Assembly: GCF_012396365.1 (NCBI RefSeq)
Contig: NZ_JAAXPG010000008.1
Location: 1 to 64,000, forward strand
Reading direction: 5' to 3'
DNA from: Nocardiopsis alborubida
GTDB taxonomy: Bacteria; Actinomycetota; Actinomycetes; Streptosporangiales; Streptosporangiaceae
DNA: 64,000 nt
The position numbers and the translations under genes were made by a program. Numbering within the stretch: the first letter of the stretch is position 1; each line of letters opens with the position of its first letter. Below the pieces are notes generated by a model. That model made no database searches and had not been told where the DNA came from. It saw only the letters and a program-made list of their open reading frames with translations. Positions 61,155-64,000 of this stretch are shown piece after piece.

Positions 61155-61850
61155 TCATCCGGGGCGGTGCTCCCCCGCCGGGCCGGCGCCGTCCGCACCG
61201 GTCCACGTGTCCGAGTCCGCCCCCTGCCGCTCGGTGTCCCGCGCCTCGCGGCGTTCCCGGCGCAGTCGCCGCCCGCGCCGGACCGCCCACACGCCCCCCA
61301 CCACCATGAGCGGGAACACGACGAGGACGAGGACGGGCACCAGGAGGGCCAGCAGCGAGGTGACGAAGCTGACCGCGTCCTCCAGGAAGGAGGCGACCGG
61401 GGCAGCGCACCCGAGGGACACGGAGTTGGCCACCGGCCGGGCCAGGGACTTGACCGCGTGGAAGGCCAGGGAGACGACCACGCCCGCGACCACCGCCCAC
61501 CAGGAGACCCCGTCCCCGCCCGCGGCGGCGCCGGAGGCGGCCCCGGTGATCTCGCCGATTTCCACGGCGGAGGCCCCCGCGCCGAAGGTGATGCCGCCGG
61601 ACGTGGGGCGCACGACCGTCTGGAGGACGTCGTTGAAGCTGTCGACCGCGGGGATCTTGTCCGCCGCGAACTCCACGACCAGCAGCACGGTGAGGACCAC
61701 GAGGGTGGCGGGGTGTTCGATCCACTGCCAGGACTCGCCGAGCGGGACCAGGTCGGTGAAGCGTGCGAGCAGTCCGACGAGGAGGAGGGGGATGTAGGCG
61801 TTGAGCCCGGCCGCGGAGGCCAGGCCCAGCCCGGTCAGTGTGGTGAGCAT
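61155..61850 (-). CDS. DUF4126-family membrane protein
   Basis: A 231-residue protein with four to five helices, matching DUF4126. GLGLASAAGLNAYIPLLLVGLLARF is at the N-terminus, and PAVDSFNDVLQTVVRPTSGGITFGA and VSWWAVVAGVVVSLAFHAVKSLARP follow. The tail is charged, with RRGRRLRRERREARD then an acidic end. Function unknown. The ATG at 61850 has AAGGAAG six bases upstream. Confidence 0.83.
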   Translation of the reverse strand: MLTTLTGLGLASAAGLNAYIPLLLVGLLARFTDLVPLGESWQWIEHPATLVVLTVLLVVEFAADKIPAVDSFNDVLQTVVRPTSGGITFGAGASAVEIGEITGAASGAAAGGDGVSWWAVVAGVVVSLAFHAVKSLARPVANSVSLGCAAPVASFLEDAVSFVTSLLALLVPVLVLVVFPLMVVGGVWAVRRGRRLRRERREARDTERQGADSDTWTGADGAGPAGEHRPG

Positions 61851-61964
61851 GCGCTTCCTTCTGTGCTCCCGGGGTGGGCCCCGTGCGGTCATGCGGTCAC
61901 CGCCCGGCACCGCTGTACCCGTGTTGACGCTCGCGGAGCACGCGGGGTTTTCGGTTCCGGCCCC

Positions 61965-62210
61965 CTACTGCCGGTAGTTCTCGACCTCGGAGACCGGGCG
62001 CGGCTCGGCCTCGTCGGGGTCCTGGTCGAACTCGCTGCGGGCCCTGCGCTGGCGGAGCAGGTCCCAGCACTGGTCGAGCGCCTCCTCGACCTGCTTGATG
62101 CGGGCGCGCTCCTGCGGGTCCAGCCCTCCGGTCGTGGAGCGGAGCGCGTGCTCCTCGTCGATCAGTCCTCGGATGGTGGCCATGATGTCGTTCTCGGCGC
62201 TGTCAGTCAT
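61965..62210 (-). CDS. DUF2630 family protein
   Basis: An 81-residue helical protein. ATIRGLIDEEHALR, LDPQERARIKQVEEALDQCWDLLRQRRARSEFDQDPDEA and RPVSEVENYRQ are the whole DUF2630 signature, a small conserved actinobacterial family of unknown function and likely coiled coil. The ATG at 62210 gives the typical length; an ATG at 62219 adds three residues. It is divergent from csoR. Confidence 0.88.
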   Translation of the reverse strand: MTDSAENDIMATIRGLIDEEHALRSTTGGLDPQERARIKQVEEALDQCWDLLRQRRARSEFDQDPDEAEPRPVSEVENYRQ

Positions 62211-62446
62211 ACCGCCCATGGTCGGTTCGGGTCGGGGCCGCGGGCAAGGGCCCCGCCCCCGCGTTGCCCAGAGCGGACCGGACGTTTACGCGCGGTGGCC
62301 TCCCCCGCGCACGGGACGCGTGCGCCTCCCGGCACGGCGGGCGGTCCCCGTTCGTCTGGGAAACTCCTACTACGGCCGCGTTGGCGGCGGCACGCGCACT
62401 CGGAGGGGGCGCACCGGCGGAATGCGTTCCCAGCCCCCGCCGTTGG

Positions 62447-62463
62447 ATACCACGAGGGGGTAT
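62447..62463. promoter_or_regulatory. CsoR-type operator
   Basis: ATACC-ACGAGGG-GGTAT, an inverted repeat with the G-tract and TAC/GTA ends typical of CsoR/RcnR-family operators. It is 40 bases upstream of the chosen csoR start. Autoregulation by copper is likely. Confidence 0.7.
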
Positions 62464-62503
62464 GGTAATGGCATCTGAGCAGGAACGACACGGAAGCGGG
62501 AGC

Positions 62504-62794
62504 ATGGCTGCGACCCACGGTTACAGTAGCGACAAGCAGAGCCACATCAACCGGCTGCGCCGTATCGAGGGCCAGATCCGCGGGTTGCAGCGGATGGTCG
62601 AGGACGACCAGTACTGCATCGACATCCTGACCCAGACGTCGGCGGCCAACAAGGCGCTGCGGTCCTTCGCGCTGTCCATGCTCGACGAGCACCTCAAGCA
62701 CTGCGTGTCCAACGCGGTGGCCAACGGCGGCGAGGAGGCGGACGCGAAGGTGCGCGAGGCCTCCGAGGCGATCGCCCGCCTGGTCCGTTCCTGA
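62504..62794 (+). CDS. csoR: Copper-sensing repressor CsoR
   Basis: A 96-residue CsoR/DUF156 repressor (SHINRLRRIEGQIRGLQRMVEDDQYCIDIL). The Cu(I) ligand set Cys38, His63 and Cys67 (C, then HLKHC) is complete, which argues for copper and not nickel or formaldehyde sensing. I chose ATG 62504, which gives the family N-terminus HGYSSDK and has GGAAG about seven bases upstream. ATGs at 62462 and 62468 overlap the operator. No copper ATPase or chaperone gene lies downstream in this window; a terminator and a convergent gene follow. Confidence 0.9.
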   Translation: MAATHGYSSDKQSHINRLRRIEGQIRGLQRMVEDDQYCIDILTQTSAANKALRSFALSMLDEHLKHCVSNAVANGGEEADAKVREASEAIARLVRS

Positions 62795-62867
62795 CCCCCT
62801 GCGGCCCCGCGCCCGACCGGACGCGGCGGAGCGGGGCCGGGCGGCCGCGGCCGGTCGGCGAAGGCGC

Positions 62868-62898
62868 GGCCGTCCGGGCCCGCCGGGCCCGGACGGCC
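62868..62898. terminator. Perfect 14-bp bidirectional hairpin
   Basis: GGCCGTCCGGGCCC and GGGCCCGGACGGCC around a three-base loop, between the convergent csoR and NADH dehydrogenase genes. Confidence 0.8.
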
Positions 62899-62902
62899 CC
62901 CG

Positions 62903-64000
62903 TCAGTGCTCGCCGTAGCGCGCGTGCAGGTTCTCCAGCAGACGCGCGCCCTCCCTGCGGGAGGACTCCGCGTCCAGGTAGTCGACCGACTCGTTGGCCA
63001 CGAACGAGGACGGGCGCCCGCCGTCGGCGAACCCCAGGCGCGAGGTGTCGCCGCCGGTGAACTCGCGGATCCCCCAGTTGGCCAGGATGCGCGCCCGCGC
63101 GGTCGGGGAGGGCACCGCCATCAGGTGGTACCCGCGGGTGACGCCCAGCGCGGGCAGTCCGCTCAGCTCCATCTGCATGACGCGCGCCAGCGCGTCGTTC
63201 CCGCTCAGGTCCACGACCAGCCCCATGTCCCGGTGCCGGAACTCCTTCATCGGACGCCCCAGGATCGACGAGACCACGTTCTCGGCGACGGTGGCCGCCT
63301 GGCGCGTGGCGTACTGGGCGGTCGGCGGGCAGTAGTCGCTGTCCTCGTGCGAGAGGTTGGGCACCGCCGCCGCGTCCCCGACGGCGAAGACGTCGTCGAG
63401 TCCGGGGACCCGCAGGTCGGCGCCGACCTCCAGGCGGCCCTTCTGGGTGGGCTTGTCCAGGGTTCCCATGAGCGGGCTCGGCGAGACGCCCGCCGTCCAG
63501 ATGAGGGTGCGGCAGGGCAGGGCCCGGCCGTCGGTGAGCACCACCTTGTCGTCGGTCACCTCGCGCACGCTCACCTTGAGCTTGACCTCGATGCCGATGG
63601 AGCGCATCAGGTCGAGCGCCTTGCGGCCGAGGCGGTCGCCGAGTTCGGGCAGCACCTTGGGCGCGATGTCCACCAGGTGCCAGCGGATCACCGAGCGCAG
63701 GTCCGGGTAGCGCTTGGCCGCCTCCTGGCACAGGCGCATGAGCGAGGCCGCGGTCTCGACGCCGGTGTAGCCGCCGCCGACGACGATGAAGCGGCAGCGC
63801 TCCTCGCGCTCGGCCGGGTCGCGGCTGTCGTTGGCCAGTTCCAGCTGGGCCAGGACGTGGTCGCGCAGGAGCACCGCCTCGGCCAGCGTCTTGGCGCCGT
63901 AGGCGTGCTCGGCCAGACCGGGGATGTCGAAGGCGCGGGTGACCCCGCCGGGCGCCAGGACCAGGCGGTCGTAGCGGACCGGGGCGAGCTCGCCGGTGGG
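62903..64000 (-). CDS. Type II NADH dehydrogenase (5' end outside window)
   Basis: At least 365 residues of an FAD-dependent NDH-2-type NADH:quinone oxidoreductase, truncated by the right edge. The visible part starts PTGELAPVRYDRLVLAPGGVTRAFDIPGLAEHAYGAKTLAEA. The NAD-binding FIVVGGGYTGVETA and the second flavin-contact GLDDVFAVGDAAAVPN follow. GYHLMAVPS and the C-terminal amphipathic helices would dock on the membrane. It passes electrons from NADH to menaquinone without pumping protons. The stop at 62903 lies just past the shared hairpin. Confidence 0.9.
   Translation of the reverse strand, partial: PTGELAPVRYDRLVLAPGGVTRAFDIPGLAEHAYGAKTLAEAVLLRDHVLAQLELANDSRDPAEREERCRFIVVGGGYTGVETAASLMRLCQEAAKRYPDLRSVIRWHLVDIAPKVLPELGDRLGRKALDLMRSIGIEVKLKVSVREVTDDKVVLTDGRALPCRTLIWTAGVSPSPLMGTLDKPTQKGRLEVGADLRVPGLDDVFAVGDAAAVPNLSHEDSDYCPPTAQYATRQAATVAENVVSSILGRPMKEFRHRDMGLVVDLSGNDALARVMQMELSGLPALGVTRGYHLMAVPSPTARARILANWGIREFTGGDTSRLGFADGGRPSSFVANESVDYLDAESSRREGARLLENLHARYGEH

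Noticed and set aside
1-64000. tRNA, rRNA, insertion sequence, integrase or phage genes
   Set aside because: I looked for cloverleaf ends, transposase DDE/HUH motifs and integrase motifs among the open frames and saw none.

Overview
The window is 64 kb of very GC-rich DNA with dense GC-ending codon use, many GTG starts, 4-base stop/start overlaps and short intergenic gaps. Together with F420-dependent enzymes, a DUF397/XRE pair, DUF2630, DUF4126 and NsrR with the C-X5-C-X5-C spacing, this points to a filamentous actinomycete. A Nocardiopsis-like member of the Streptosporangiales is my best guess from family resemblance, not a proven assignment. It looks chromosomal. I see no rRNA, tRNA, CRISPR array, insertion sequence or phage genes.

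Layout. 0.3-4 kb: nitric-oxide detoxification (NsrR, flavohaemoglobin with an NsrR-type operator) and a DHA2 exporter. 4.4-6.6 kb: panB and an F420-dependent oxidoreductase. 7.2-9.1 kb: three small secreted proteins, one beta/gamma-crystallin-like and two tandem paralogues with an aerolysin-like Ser/Thr-rich stretch. 9.2-15.3 kb: F420:NADP reductase, a small Trp/Cys protein, methionine aminopeptidase, three peptidase-type enzymes (M55, M20, S66) and a small XRE regulator. 15.4-17.4 kb: acyl-CoA oxidase. 17.5-21.4 kb: a PadR regulator, a DrrAB-type exporter and a VOC drug-binding-like protein, linked by four copies of one palindromic operator. 21.5-24.3 kb: sugar MFS transporter and GH1 beta-glucosidase. 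25-32.3 kb: a translationally coupled operon of AtuA-like protein, biotin-dependent carboxylase (two subunits), acyl-CoA dehydrogenase and TetR regulator. 32.4-36.4 kb: membrane proteins and a lower-GC XRE/DUF397 pair bracketed by two copies of a hairpin repeat.

36.4-55 kb is mostly nucleoside salvage. A BMP-type ABC importer, cytidine deaminase and thymidine phosphorylase form one operon. DeoC, an aldehyde dehydrogenase, a catalytically empty aldehyde dehydrogenase homologue, purine nucleoside phosphorylase and a phosphopentomutase-like enzyme form another run. Both operons carry the same 17-base sequence, containing a TCTAGA-centred palindrome, about 290 bases upstream of the first gene. 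Between them lies a branched-chain 2-oxoacid dehydrogenase E1 pair with only a stand-alone lipoyl domain in place of E2, an alpha/beta hydrolase, and a divergent Lrp-family regulator.

55-64 kb holds a GNAT acetyltransferase, a hypothetical protein, a DUF418 membrane protein, acetoacetyl-CoA synthetase, a HAD phosphatase, DUF4126 and DUF2630 proteins, the copper sensor CsoR with its operator, and a type II NADH dehydrogenase that runs off the right edge.

The features I judge most worth follow-up are the dispersed hairpin repeat (three copies), the PadR operator set, the secreted tandem paralogues with an 83-base identical block, and the E2-less dehydrogenase locus.
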